From positions 2,232,001-2,296,000 of the forward strand of contig JAWHQI010000329.1 in the NCBI GenBank assembly GCA_033032865.1: a stretch of 64,000 bases of DNA. The letters are read 5' to 3'. The DNA comes from Dactylorhiza incarnata (taxonomy: Eukaryota > Streptophyta > Magnoliopsida > Asparagales > Orchidaceae). Positions 43,618-53,592 of this stretch are shown piece by piece. Both the position numbers and the translations under genes were made by a program. Below the pieces are notes generated by a model. It had not been told where the DNA came from and searched no databases. It worked only from the letters and a program-made list of their open reading frames with translations. The first letter of the stretch is position 1, and each line of letters opens with the position of its first letter.

Positions 43618-44851
43618 TGTTGGAGCTTGTGTTCCACATCTCTTCGTTTGAGAATAACAAATCACACTATGTATTTGATCTTGCTTGTGTTTATAGTACG
43701 CAAACACTATAGTTAAATACCCTATGATCAGGATGCTGATTGATGGCGATTCTCTGAAAAGAGAGCTAACGCCCAACGTTAGTAGTTAACGCCCAGCGTT
43801 AGTAGTTAACGCTCAGTGTTAGTAGTTAACACCCCGCGTTAACTTTCGTCAAGAAGAATCCGTTGAGATGAAATGCCGTCGAGAAGGAATCCGTCGAGAA
43901 GCCAGAGATAACGCCAACGTTGACTCTTAACTCCCGCATTGAGTCACGATCTGCCACGATCCCGATGGTTTGCATGATCTCAGCAACTGCCGTACATGAT
44001 GCTTAACGCTGGCGTTAACTCTTAACGCCGGGCGTTAGCTCCTTTGTTTATTTAAAGACCTGATTTCGTTGCTCAAAGTTAGAATTTTTCAAGCCTTCAT
44101 TCCAAAGATCTGAGAGAGCATTTCATTCTGAATTCAGAGAGAACTCCCAACACCACCATTGAGGAACAAGAGTGAGAAGAAGATTTCCAATGACAAATTT
44201 GAAGAAGGACGCTCGCTTCAACTCCGATGATGATCATAGCGTGTCTTCAACATCTCCTTCAGTGCTCTTCAATATAGGGAGTCTTTTGTTCTGATTTTAT
44301 CTTTATCTTTTCATATTTTCTTGTAACGGTAGTGAATTCGCCGCATTGCGTGTGACGACTAAGCCTTGCGAGGTTTAGGGGAAAATTCGTTGTCTTTTGC
44401 ATGGAGACTAGGTCTAGGGTAGATCTAGGGGGTGGCTAGAGGCCTTATCTGGGGATAGAAGGCTATAGCCAATCGGTCCTTGGAAGAAGGACCGGTGAAG
44501 GAACAAAAAAAGTGATTTTTATCTTGTCGCATTTATTTCAAGCGTTATTGAAATGATATGTTTGTAATCATCTTCTTGAAATATATAATATTCATTTTTG
44601 ATTGTCTGAAATTGTATTTCATTTAAGATTGTCTGAAATTGTATTTCATTTAAGATTGTGCAAGTAAAATCACTTTTAATATTTTTGCAAAAATATTTTC
44701 TGGAGGGTTAACGCCCAGCGTTAACTATATAACGCCAGACGTTAGCTACAGAGCCAAAAAGTTTTTCTGTTTATATAAAATCTGTTAGTTAACCTTAGAA
44801 ACAGTAAACCCCTTATTCACCCTCCCTCTAAGGGCGCCATCAGATCCAACA
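43618..44851 (+). repeat. 3' LTR of the SIRE-like Copia (1234 bp)
   Basis: Same termini as the 5' LTR. It is slightly longer: it has an extra TTAACGCCCAGCGTTAGTAG unit around 43785-43830 and a duplicated TGTCTGAAATTGTATTTC stretch (about 44603-44660). Point differences to the 5' LTR are frequent, so the insertion is old relative to Tat element 1. Confidence 0.92.
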
Positions 44852-45737
44852 CTTCATCCTCCTTCGAAGATCTTCTTCATCCTCGAAGATCTCCTCCATC
44901 TTTGAAGATCTCCTTCGAAGATCTTCGAGCGCCTTCTTCCGCTCTCAAGACCGCTCCAAGCGCGCATCCGTGCGCTCCGCTCCAAGCGCGCCTCCGTGCG
45001 CTCCGCTCCAAGCGCGCCTCCGCGCGCTCCGCTCCAAGAGCGCCTCCGTGCGCTCTGGTCCAAGCGCGCCTCCATTCGCTCCGCTCCAAGCGCGACTCCG
45101 TGCGCTCCGCTCTCAAGACCGCTCCAAGCGCACCTTCGTGCTCTCCGCTCTCAAGACCGCTCCAAGCACGCCTCCGTGCATGCGCTCCACTCTCAAGACC
45201 TCTAGAAGCGTGCCTCCGAGCGCTTCGCTCTCAAGACCGTCCAAGCGCAACCCCGCGCACTCAGGAACAAACGCTCCAGCCTCCAGCAAGAACAACATTC
45301 CAAACTCCTCTCGTGCAGCCGGAGACAAGCCGCAGAGACAAAGACGCACATAGCACATCAATCCAACCTTCAAGCAGCAATCAAAATCTCCAGAGCGCTC
45401 AGAGTGCAACATTCCCCTCTGCATGAGACAAAAGACTTAGCTCCGTGAGTGGTGGCATGTCACCCTCCGAACACCTTTCTCTCAACAATTATAACGAGAG
45501 GCGGCCTGTCGCCCTCGAGTTCTTCGAAACAACTCTGTACAACAACCAACAAATAGTGAAAGTTTTGGCCGGCACAGACCCGACCGCGTGGTTTTTCACC
45601 AAGTTGAGTGGTTTTCCACGTTAAAAAATTGCATTGTCAGCTTTCCCATTTCTGTGACTGTTTGCACACTCGAACGCTCCCGGGCTAAGACGGTTCAATT
45701 TAGTCCGGTCTACCGGAGCCTCGAGTGGACCGCAACA
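44852..45737 (+). repeat. 3' LTR of the gag-only Gypsy, right part
   Basis: Resumes with CTTCATCCTCCTTCGAAG, then the GCTCCGCTCCAAGCGCGCC array (44950-45230) and the end blocks to GTGGACCGCAACA. AGTAC follows. Confidence 0.92.
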
Positions 45738-45742
45738 AGTAC

Positions 45743-46015
45743 GAACTTCAATAGCTTGTAGATTTGTTGATAAGCAATATGCTTCCCAGTTTCTCCAAGC
45801 TTCATAAAGAGATGACCAAGGTCCTTCAAATCAGAAAACCTTTCATCGCTTCTCATATCCACAATGAAATTGTCAAGTTGAAAGTCAAAATTAAACAACT
45901 CTAAACTTAAAAAGTCATTAGGATAAAACTTTGCAAGTCTAAGCACTTTTTGCTTGTCAAAACAACCAAAGGAGTTAATGAGATTCAAGCAAGCCATACA
46001 ATGGAGCAACTCCAT
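45743..46015 (-). pseudogene. hAT transposase, C-terminal region (upstream part)
   Basis: Minus-strand frame with NSFGCFDKQKVLRLAKFYPN, FLSLELFNFDFQL, IVDMRSDERFSDL and YQQIYKLLKFVL, the segment before the hATC motif in plant TTF-type/zinc-finger MYM-like hAT transposases. It continues across the Gypsy insertion at 26882. The N-terminal two-thirds, with the zinc finger and catalytic residues, is absent from 46016-46527. Confidence 0.85.
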
Positions 46016-46527
46016 ACTGACATACAGGAAATAGGAATCACCCGTCTGTCGGTCTGTGTCGTCGACCGTCGCCGAACTGGTCTACCGTCGCACGTGAGCT
46101 CGTGACTCTGTGAGGCGGTGACTGCCTATGCGTGATGCATCGGCAGTCCTGTGCTTCGGAGCGGCCTGGGAGCGGCTGAGAGGCGGATTGCGGGTGATTC
46201 TTTTGTGATCGGAGCGGCTGGCCCTAGAGGCGGGTGATTCGCGAATGAGAAGGAGGAATCTAGGACGGTGTTAAGACATGAATGAGGCGGGCAGACGGCT
46301 AACCCTAAGAGTTAAGATGTGGGTAGCGGGAGGGCAGGTGATTCGACGATTCACAAATGAGGCAACTGGCAAGCCGCATTTCAAGCAGATTTGGGGGTGC
46401 AGAGACGTTAATTTTGGTCTGCGAATAGCGGTTTTGGTGTGCGAATAGTAATTTTTGGTCTGTTAATAAAACTTCGCAAAAAAGGGGGTGCCAATGTCCC
46501 TGTGGCCCCCCTCTAAATCCGCCCCTG

Positions 46528-46808
46528 GGGCGAGGTTCGGACATTGTCATGCGGATATAGGGCGGAACACAGCCCTCAACGAAAATAGGAGTGAAGGGGG
46601 TGGGTGATGCTGACGAGGTCGTTCGGCGGCGAAATTAGGGGCCGACGAGGTAGTTTTATGTTGCCTTCTGCTTCCAACTAATTCTTGAGCACATACTTAC
46701 CGAACCAAAAAATATATATAGACTAATAAATTAATGATTTCAAATTGCTTGTAAATTGTGAAACAGTGATTCACCAACATGAAAATATAGTTATATATAT
46801 AATTAAGC
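46528..46808 (-). repeat. Dirigent 3' flank, copy 2, right part
   Basis: Continues from 26516 with TCATGCGGATATAGGGCGGA, ATAGGAGTGAAGGGGGTGGG, CTTCCAACTAATTCTTGAGC (the empty MITE site) and a TATATAATTAA stretch. The similarity to copy 1 ends where the dirigent stop codon would be expected about 100 bases later; no dirigent coding sequence follows. Confidence 0.82.
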
Positions 46809-47264
46809 CATTTTGTTTGAGATGCTGAGGTTTTCATGTGGGAAAGGCAGGGTATATATAAGATTTTCTTCGTTTGGTACCTCAAATGATGGTTTATTTT
46901 CATGGTGTGGATGCATTCTCACGTGATCTAATATCATAGAATTTTTTAAAAATATAAAAGGATGGGATTAGTGAACCCATCAGATCAGTCAGAAATAGAT
47001 CTGAACCGTGAAATGAATACTATCTATTTTACTCCAAATGGGGAAGATCCTGATTCCGGATCCGGATCCTCTCCATTTCACATGAAATGGATACTAGTAT
47101 CCATTTCATGGTGGAGATGGATGTATCCTAAATCCACGGCTGATATTAATTCCCCTATGAATAGACATATTTCACTACCCAAACTACCCTTCTAATAACC
47201 CTAACCCCATGCCCGATCCATTTCATTTCAGCGCCGAAACACATCCCAACCCCGATTTACCCTA
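46809..47264. other. Intergenic sequence; possible 5' region of a host gene
   Basis: No dirigent sequence. Holds a palindrome-rich stretch (CCATTTCA...TGAAATGG near 47073-47110) and then a pyrimidine-rich leader-like stretch (47150-47264) into which the short-LTR Copia inserted. Confidence 0.4.
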
Positions 47265-47269
47265 GCTTC

Positions 47270-47415
47270 TGTTAAGTTATATTTTATATTAGGTAATGTG
47301 TCCATAACGGGTCGTCAGGGATTTAAAGTTTCGCACTATAAATACCTCTGTTGGGGGCAACGTGAAGATCGTTCCAAACTCGACGGTCACACGGGATGCT
47401 TCAAGCACCGTATCA
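47270..47415 (+). repeat. 5' LTR of the short-LTR Copia
   Basis: Starts TGTTAAGTTATATTTTATAT, has CACTATAAATACCTC as promoter and ends CACCGTATCA. The equivalent 3' copy is 11 bp longer through an extra GTAACGGGTC unit. Confidence 0.88.
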
Positions 47416-47935
47416 TTCTCGTAGTATTTTTCTCTCAGTGCCCTAGCTACCCCCTCTCTCCCGTCCGTCGATCGTGTGCCAAGGAGGAACCACGACCGCC
47501 GCCTCTCTCCCTCCCGTACTCTCTTCTCGCGGCAAGGAGGTGTCGCCGCCTCTCCTTCCCCTCGCACGAGAAGCCGCCGCCGACCCTCTCCCCGACCGAC
47601 TGCCTTTCTCTCGCGACAAGGAGGAGTCGTTGCCTCTCTAGCGGCAAGGAAGAGACACCGCTCTGGCGATCGTCAAGGAGCCGACGCCTGTTCCCACGTT
47701 TCCAAACGCTGCCGCCGTCGATCCAAGGAGATGTTACCGCCAATCCCTCTCCCGTGCGCGACTCGCCTCCTTCCCTTCTCACTCGTGCGACCTTCTCGCG
47801 TCAAGGAGGACACGCCGCCGTCGGTTAAGGGAGCAGCACCGCCTCTCCCTCTCCGTTGATCAAGGCATCACCGCCGCCTCTTCCTCTCTCGTTTCTTGAC
47901 GAGATCGGAGGAGGACCTCGCCCTCGCCGCAACTG

Positions 47936-47941
47936 CCGCGC

Positions 47942-47976
<35 letters not shown>
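47936..47976 (+). repeat. (GCC)n microsatellite in the Copia leader
   Basis: About a dozen GCC triplets, within a broader CGCCGCC-rich leader (47500-47980). Confidence 0.9.
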
Positions 47977-48188
47977 TAAAGGCATCCAAGGAGAATCGAC
48001 TCTTCGCCGATCCAGTTTGTGCCGGATCTCTTTGTGTTGGAAGAAAGAGACCCGCTACCACCGACGCTATCCATTAGCGCCAGGCGCTAGCCGTCGCTCG
48101 TGACCTAGCATCATTTCTTCACCATCTTCCATTAGTGGTGTCTATCTCCGTCAACTCCAGATCTAGCCGCAACTGTCGGAGAGACAAG

Positions 48189-49271
48189 ATGTTGAAGGGG
48201 AATAATTTGTCCTCTCCTGTGCCGATGATCAAACTGGAGAAATTTTCAAATTCATAATTCAGCGTCTGGAAATGGAACACGCAGTTCGGTATGAAATATT
48301 TGAATATCTTCTATACACTGCAGTCCGATTTTGTAGATTTCAAAGGAGGAGACGACGAGGCTCAATGGATCAACGACGAAGACTTCTGTCGTGACTACCT
48401 CCTCAACTGTCTCTCCAACTCCTTGGCAGAGACCTATGGAAAATTAAAGACCGCAAAGGAGATCTGGGTCGCTCTGGAAGATCAGTTCAAGGAAGAGGAG
48501 AATATGTCCAAGACGCACCTGGGGGACAAATTCATGACTTTCACTTTCTTTGAGGAAATGGAGATTCTACCACAGCATGCAGATCTGGAGAATCTGGTGG
48601 CAAAGATGAACAATGAGAACGTCCCTCTGCCAGATGGATTCGTTGCCGAAGCAATTATCTTCAAGCTCCCCTCCGCGTGGTATTCTTTCAAGTCTGAGAT
48701 GTATCAGAAGAAATCTCAGTTCAGTCTCAAAGACCTGAAGCGGTTTATCTGTATTGAGGACGAGAACCGGACTAGGCACGCCTTAGAGACTGTTAGCAAA
48801 CAGAACTCTAATGCTAACATAATCATGCATCCTAAGCGCAAGCCTAAGCCTGGGAAGCCTAAATCGTCGATCAGTGCACCTGCAGTTGCTGACACTGGCA
48901 AGAAAGTTAAGAAGTTTAAAGGCAAGTGCTACAACTGCAATAAGTGGGGTCACTCAGCTTTCGAGTGCAGGGAACCCAAGAAAGGAGAATCTAGCACACC
49001 CAAAGTTGAAAACAAAGCAAACATGCTTCATCAGACTACGCCTACCCACTTTGTTGCCATGGCGGGGAAATGTCAGACCAGTATAGAGTGGTGGCTAGAT
49101 TCAGGTGCTACATGTCATGTCTGCAACAATCCAACTCTTCTGAAGGATCCCACTGCTGCGAATGAGACCATCACTATTGAAAATGGTGTCACTGCAGAGG
49201 TGCTCCAGACCGGGACTACAGACCTGCTACTTTCTTCAGGTACACATTTAATTTTAGAAAATGTTACATAA
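48189..49271 (+). pseudogene. gag: Copia gag with protease active site (short-LTR element)
   Basis: ATG at 48189 opens MLKGNNLSSPVPMIKLEKF and meets TAA at 48255-48257; the same frame then continues FSVWKWNTQFGMKYL and stays open to 49271. Domains: UBN2-type gag (ETYGKLKTAKEIWVALEDQF, RFICIEDENRTRHALE), a basic stretch, the knuckle CYNCNKWGHSAFEC (about 48930-48972), and a protease start with WWLDSGATCHVC (about 49090-49125; DSGA is the active site). The frame stops inside the protease-like region (ILENVT, TAA at 49269). Apart from the early TAA the gag is nearly intact, unlike the sequence after it. Confidence 0.85.
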
Positions 49272-50516
49272 ATAACCTCATTAGCTGCTAATTTAGTTTC
49301 AATTAGTTTGTTATGCAATGATGATATGTCATTTAACATTAGTGGCGGTAGAGTAACTTTAATGGTTAACTCTCATTATTTTGGTTGCGCTTATGTCTTA
49401 AATAGAATGTATAGACTGAGTCTACAAACGAAGTAGTACATGCATTTTGGTCAAACTTGATAGATCATAAGACTTTACATGTAAGACGACTATGATATGT
49501 GAACTATAGACAACTACTTCTGCTAGCTAAAACTCATAATATCCTTTTAGACACAAAAACCAAATTTGACAAATGTGAAATTTGCTATCAAACCAAGATA
49601 ACTAGAACACCTTTTAGTCAGATTTTTAGGAGCACACAATTACTATAGTTAATACATTCCGACATTTGTGATTACAAAAGTTTTGCCACCCGAGGAGGTC
49701 GATCGGAAGTATCTAGTAGACTTAATTCATGTTTTATGTTTAAGATTGTAGAACCAAAATCTGTATACATTCAAGCATCTAGATTGAGTACACTAAAGTA
49801 TTTCAGATGTTACCTGATGAAAGCCTGAGATTGAATAATTGTCAGTCATTCCAAAATTGATGATTTACACAGTTATTTCTATTCGAAGGTTGAATTGGGT
49901 ATCATTCCAAAAAGACATACTAAGGTTGTTATTTGTGTTCTGATATTAGGATTATTAATCGTATCATTCCAAACTTGATGATATAGTCGTCACAGCTTGT
50001 TGTATCATTCCAAGTTTGATGGTATAACACAATTGTGAAATAGTTAATAATAATTCAAATAATCAAAGGAACATAGTTTTGATTTTATAAAATCAAATAT
50101 TCTAATTTTGTGTAAATTAGATAGAGATGCTGATTTGTGATTCTTTCTTCCTGGTTAAAGTATTACGTTCTTATTTGTTAGAACTAATCACTTTACTTTG
50201 ATAGCAAATTTTTGAATTCATAGAGTTTAATCTTATGGCATTCTTGTTGTAATTGTTTGCAGATCAAAAGGAGTATGAAGGAGAGAAAGTGGATTTTGAC
50301 CCTGACAATGATGATCTGATGTTTGAATAGACTAAAGATCAGTTATCTGTTTTGAGTTTTTCAATTCTTTTCTTTCATTTTTGGAACTCTGGTTTGAGTT
50401 TGGATTTCTCTAAAACTCATATTTATGTTTCTGAAAAATTCAATATGTCGTTATCTGCTTATTTAAGTTTAACATTGTTTTGTGATACCTTTCAAATATA
50501 AACCATATGAGGAGAA
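49272..50516 (+). pseudogene. Decayed pre-integrase remnant and AT-rich 3' region
   Basis: In shifting frames with many stops one can read AANLVSISLLCNDD, YVLNRMYRLSL, KFDKCEICYQTKITRTPF and LIHSDICDYKSFATRGG: the GAG_pre-integrase zinc region and the start of integrase. No integrase catalytic triad, RT or RNase H is found. The last part ends with a small exon-like frame after TTGTTTGCAG: DQKEYEGEKVDFDPDNDDLM, stop at about 50330. Confidence 0.7.
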
Positions 50517-50673
50517 TGTTAAGATATATTTTATATTAGGTAACGGGTCTGTAACGGGTCCGTAACGGGTCGCCGAAGATTTAGGATTTTGCCCTATAAA
50601 TACCCCTGCTGGGGGCAACGTGGAAATCGTTTCAAACTCGATGGTCACACAGGATGCTTCGAGCACCTTATCA
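50517..50673 (+). repeat. 3' LTR of the short-LTR Copia
   Basis: Starts TGTTAAGATATATTTTATAT and ends CACCTTATCA, followed by GCTTC. Confidence 0.9.
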
Positions 50674-50678
50674 GCTTC

Positions 50679-50904
50679 GTCGGACGCATCTGTTCTTCCG
50701 CTGAAGATGCCAGTGCGACGACTATCTCCTAGAGGCGCGACGTAGTGCTGCCAGTTGGTGAGTTGTTAGAGGCTCGATCTTTGTATTCCTTGTGAGTCAC
50801 TCTATCTGCGGCATGCGCGCCTCCTTTTGTCATTGTTGTCAGTTGGGGGTGCTTATGCAGGGCAAGCACAATCCTTAGAAATTTATTGTAGAGTTTTGAG
50901 ATTT
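50679..50904. other. Sequence between the short-LTR Copia and a reverse Gypsy LTR
   Basis: On the minus strand it would be the first part of the internal region behind the Gypsy LTR at 50928. On the plus strand it continues the leader-like sequence interrupted by the Copia and has a splice-donor-like GGTGAGTTG near 50757. Neither reading can be settled. Confidence 0.35.
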
Positions 50905-50926
50905 CTTTCCCACAGACGATGCCAAA
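50905..50926 (-). other. Primer-binding site of a reverse-strand Gypsy element
   Basis: The minus strand reads TTTGGCATCGTCTGTGGG directly behind the LTR end, matching the primer-site region at 28509. Confidence 0.65.
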
Positions 50927-50927
50927 T

Positions 50928-51650
50928 TATTGCGGGTCGCCCGATTTTCCTCTGGTACAGAGAATCGGACCGCCTTAGCTCCAAGTAGAATCGAGCGAGC
51001 AAACAGTCAAAAGAGAACCAAGCAGCAATGACAAGAAGACATTTTAGTGTGGGAAAATCGGAAAGGGTGAAAAACCACGTGGTCAGATCTATGTCGGGCC
51101 GAAATCCCCTAGTTTCCTTGAGGTTACAAGAGTTCCTGATTCCAGGAGCTAGGGTGACATGCCGCCTCTCCTTTCACAAGCTTTAAGTACAGAAAAGAGG
51201 GGGAAATTAAATGTCTAAGTCCACGAAGCTTTGAAGATATAGCGTCCACAACATGTCCAAGAGCGCGTTATTTTAAGTTCTTTCTCTGCACCTGCTGCTG
51301 CTCTGAGTGTGTTGAGTGTGGGTCGACTAGAGAGGGAGCAGAGTGAGTTCCAAGCAATGAATCGATCTAAGTCCTATGCTGTCGCTGGAAAACGTCAGAG
51401 CTCTCTCTAGTCTCTCCAGTTGCCTCCCTTCAAATGAAGGCATGGGGGCCTTTTTATAGCTTTCTTATAGGGACACGTTGGTAATTGCGCACGACTGAAT
51501 CCTGAGTTGGCGAATGACGTCGCTCCGTTCCGGTCACCTGGATCGCCATTTTTCCTGAAATGATGAGCATGCACCCCGGGCGGTCCGAGTGGACCGGGCA
51601 TGTTGCCCGGCGACACTGGCGGTCGGAGGCTGGCCGCGCGCTAGCGCTGG
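50928..51650 (-). repeat. Gypsy LTR end (CCGCAACA superfamily, reverse)
   Basis: On the minus strand it ends GGGCGACCCGCAATA (CA to TA at the terminus), with the GCTCGATTCTACTTGGAGCT, GGTTTTTCACCCTTTCC and GAGAGGCGGCATGTCACC blocks of the superfamily. A TATA box lies at 51451-51458 on minus (TATAAAAA). The upstream border is uncertain. Confidence 0.65.
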
Positions 51651-51904
51651 ATGCGCGTGCGGGATACGTTCATGGCGCCCTTGCATGCTTGGTTTTGTCT
51701 TCCCTTTCTGGGTGATTTCAGATCTTTCGAGCAGGCGCGGCTCCCGCGCGCGACTCTCTCTATCGAGATTGTCATCATAGAATATTTTACTAAGGGGGAG
51801 ATCATATCCTTGTCACTAGCTAGTATTTACATTATGTTCTTGCTCTTCTTTTAAATATCTTAATGACGTGTATGTTAATGGAAGTTTGAATTAAATTTTG
51901 GGAT

Positions 51905-52545
51905 ATATTTGACCAAGCCTCGGCGTGCCCAGAGACGACGGGAGCCTCGGCGCGCTCGGAGGCGACGTGAGCCTTGGTGCGCTCGGAGGCGACGGGAGCC
52001 TCGGCGCGCTCGGAGGCGACGGGAGCCTCGACGCGCTCGGAGGCGACCTGAGCCTCGGTGCGCTTGGAGGCAACAGGAGCCTCGACGCGCTCGAAGGCGA
52101 CAAGAGTCTTGGCGCGCTCGGAGGTGACGCGGGCTTTGGCGCGCTCGGAGGCGATGAGATTTTTAGCGCTTTCGGAGGCGACAGGAGCTTGGCGCGCTCG
52201 GAGGCGAATGGAGCTTTTGCGCGCTCAGAGGCGACCTGAGCTTTCCCGCGCTCGGAGGCGACGAGGTCTTTGGCACACTCGGAGGCGAGGGGATCTTTGG
52301 CGCTCTCAGAGGCGACGGGATCTTTGGCACACTCGCAGGCGACACGATCTTTGGAGCGCTCGGAGGCGACGTGAGCTTTGGCGCGCGCGCTCGGAGGCGA
52401 CGAGAGCTTTCGCGCGCTCGGACGCGATGAGAGCTTTGAGGTCTTCGAGCTGTCTTCGAGGGGAGATGTTCGAGGCTCCGAAGGAATCTTCAAAGGCCGT
52501 AGGAGATCTTCGGGCAGTTTTCAAAGGCGGAATGTTACATTCCCC
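51905..52545 (-). repeat. GC-rich array of a Gypsy LTR, reverse orientation
   Basis: About 20 units of 27-30 bp built on GCGCGCTCGGAGGCGACGGG, followed (52430-52520) by CTTCGAAGA-like and GAAGATCTCC blocks that precede the array in the LTR at 26883. It is likely a second LTR fragment of the same superfamily. Long frames on both strands are repeat artefacts. Confidence 0.7.
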
Positions 52546-52913
52546 AAACTGCTAGGCCCCTAGAGAATTTTTGTCATGACAAGTCATGAAAAAAATAGGA
52601 TAAGTGACACCGGGCACTAGGATGACCAGTCGGAAGGAGTGAAAAAAAACATGGTGTGCACTCAGCCACCATGGGCTACCATAGTGAAAAGTGAACTAAA
52701 AAGAGGCTAAAACATCTCATACATCACACACAGCCATGTATATTACCTAGGATGAATCAAGCACACAAAATAGGCCAAGGAGGCCCCATGAACTCCACAA
52801 GTTAAGAAGGAATACACATTGGTGTGCATTTAGCAATTTTTGATGTCCTAAGCCTAGGGGTGACCAAAAGACTCCAAAAAAAGCCAACATAACCTCACTA
52901 TGATCCCTATGGC
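52546..52913. other. Unrecognised sequence left of Tat element 2
   Basis: About 370 bases without open frame or repeat. It could be retrotransposon leader or intergenic sequence; nothing decides. Confidence 0.4.
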
Positions 52914-53579
52914 TGTTGACGCCAGGAAAATCCTGACCTCAAGATTCGGACCGATGCAGCCGGAGGCTACTCACCCAGCAGTCCAACGAGATGACTTGGC
53001 TGGCAACTATGAAGGAGCTAGAAGAGCAACGAACAGGACCCCAGGTGCTGCGGCAGGGAGGTCCCACCACGTACCCAGAAGCTCCGAAGAGACTTCCCCT
53101 CCAAGACCAAAAATGGTCGAGCAGGGTACAAGGAAGGCACCGACTTGGCTAGTACCGGGAGTAGCGGCCAAGTGCGACAGGTTCCAGAATGCAAGAGCAG
53201 TGTTTCGAGAGCTCAAGTCCAGGTGCCAATCCAAGTACCCCTGGAGTCCTATTTATAGGAAAACCAAGGGGCAGAGGGGGTTTTTATAGCCCAGCCCCTG
53301 CCCGGCGACTAACGACATTGAGGCGATCTCCCCGGGAAAATGGGCGAGTATCACCTATGGCCGCCCACCTTTTGGCGAGTATCCGGGCTACTCGCACGAG
53401 TGCACCCCTACTCGCCTAGGCTTTCTTATGCTCCTATACTTGACGAACTCTTCCTCTATGCCTGCTGGCCGACTTTATCTTGGTATCTTGAACCATTGAC
53501 TTCTGTGTTGACTCTTTAACTTTGACTTCTGCCTACGTGGCCTTGAATGGGCCTACCCTCGGAGAATGAGGGTTGTACA
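52914..53579 (-). repeat. 3' LTR of Tat element 2 (666 bp)
   Basis: On minus it runs TGTACAACCC to CCTGGCGTCAACA. It is saturated with GGCGAGTA/TACTCGCC words. A related, truncated copy lies in the Copia element (38549-39129). Confidence 0.88.
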
Positions 53580-53592
53580 CAATCCCCGCTCT
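53580..53592 (-). other. Polypurine tract of Tat element 2
   Basis: AGAGCGGGGATTG on minus, directly before the LTR; one base different from element 1. Confidence 0.7.

Larger units (their letters stand above)
35171..44851 (+). mobile_element. SIRE-like Ty1/Copia retrotransposon, decayed, TSD TTTCA/CTTCA
   Basis: LTRs at 35171-36336 and 43618-44851, from TGTTGGAGC to ATCCAACA. It is followed by the iMet primer site TGGTATCAGAGC and preceded by the purine tract AAAAGGGGGAAAT. Flanks are TTTCA (35166-35170) and CTTCA (44852-44856), one mismatch. Internal order is gag, protease, integrase, RT, RNase H, then a 1.7-kb AT-rich 3' region with GGGGGAG motifs, as in SIRE/Maximus-type elements. All genes have stops. 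A Tat LTR fragment (38549-39129) sits between protease and integrase. Confidence 0.92.
26883..45737 (+). mobile_element. Gypsy element with gag only (LARD-like), TSD AGTAC, carrying CACTA and Copia insertions
   Basis: AGTAC flanks both ends (26878-26882 and 45738-45742). Order: 5' LTR 26883-28507, primer-site region TTTGACGCCATCTGTG, gag 28602 to about 29756, a 46-bp array, unrecognised internal sequence, CACTA 30521-33534, more internal sequence, a G-rich purine tract near 34319-34337, and a 3' LTR starting at 34338 that is split by a Copia element (35171-44851). No protease, RT, RNase H or integrase can be found in about 2.8 kb of own internal sequence, so it depended on another element. 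The gag resembles Tat/Athila-type gags. The 5' LTR starts AG where the 3' copy starts TG. Confidence 0.88.
26517..46527 (-). mobile_element. hAT transposon (deletion derivative) expanded to 20 kb by nested insertions
   Basis: The left end reads CAGTGGCGGATTCAGAAA; the right end, reverse strand, CAGGGGCGGATTTAGAGG. The flanks GGGAGGGG (26509-26516) and GGGCGAGG (46528-46535) are a plausible 8-bp target duplication with two mismatches, and the dirigent 3' flank continues on both sides. Without the Gypsy insertion (26883-45737 plus one TSD) it would be about 1.2 kb. It holds the C-terminal part of a hAT transposase on the minus strand, interrupted by the Gypsy element. Near the right end (46416-46465) lie three TGCGAATAG-like words. 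Confidence 0.82.
47270..50673 (+). mobile_element. Short-LTR Ty1/Copia element without RT, TSD GCTTC
   Basis: LTRs of only 146 and 157 bp (47270-47415 and 50517-50673), both TGTTAAG to TATCA, with GCTTC on each side (47265-47269 and 50674-50678). The purine stretch ATGAGGAGAA precedes the 3' LTR. Total 3404 bp. It encodes gag and a protease start, a decayed pre-integrase stretch, no RT or RNase H. The 780-bp leader is rich in CGCCGCC. Non-autonomous, with TRIM-size LTRs but a gag. Confidence 0.9.

Noticed and set aside
47298..47859. Frames of 127-176 codons in the short-LTR Copia leader
   Set aside because: CGCCGCC-rich leader with frames in all directions; no domain, and the real gag starts at 48189.
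50679..50770. Host gene first exon interrupted by the short-LTR Copia
   Set aside because: Only a leader-like composition and a GGTGAGTT site speak for it; the same stretch may be internal Gypsy sequence.
51891..52555. 200-codon minus-strand frame of SAPR-like repeats
   Set aside because: Repeat translation of the GCTCGGAGGCGAC array; no conserved domain.
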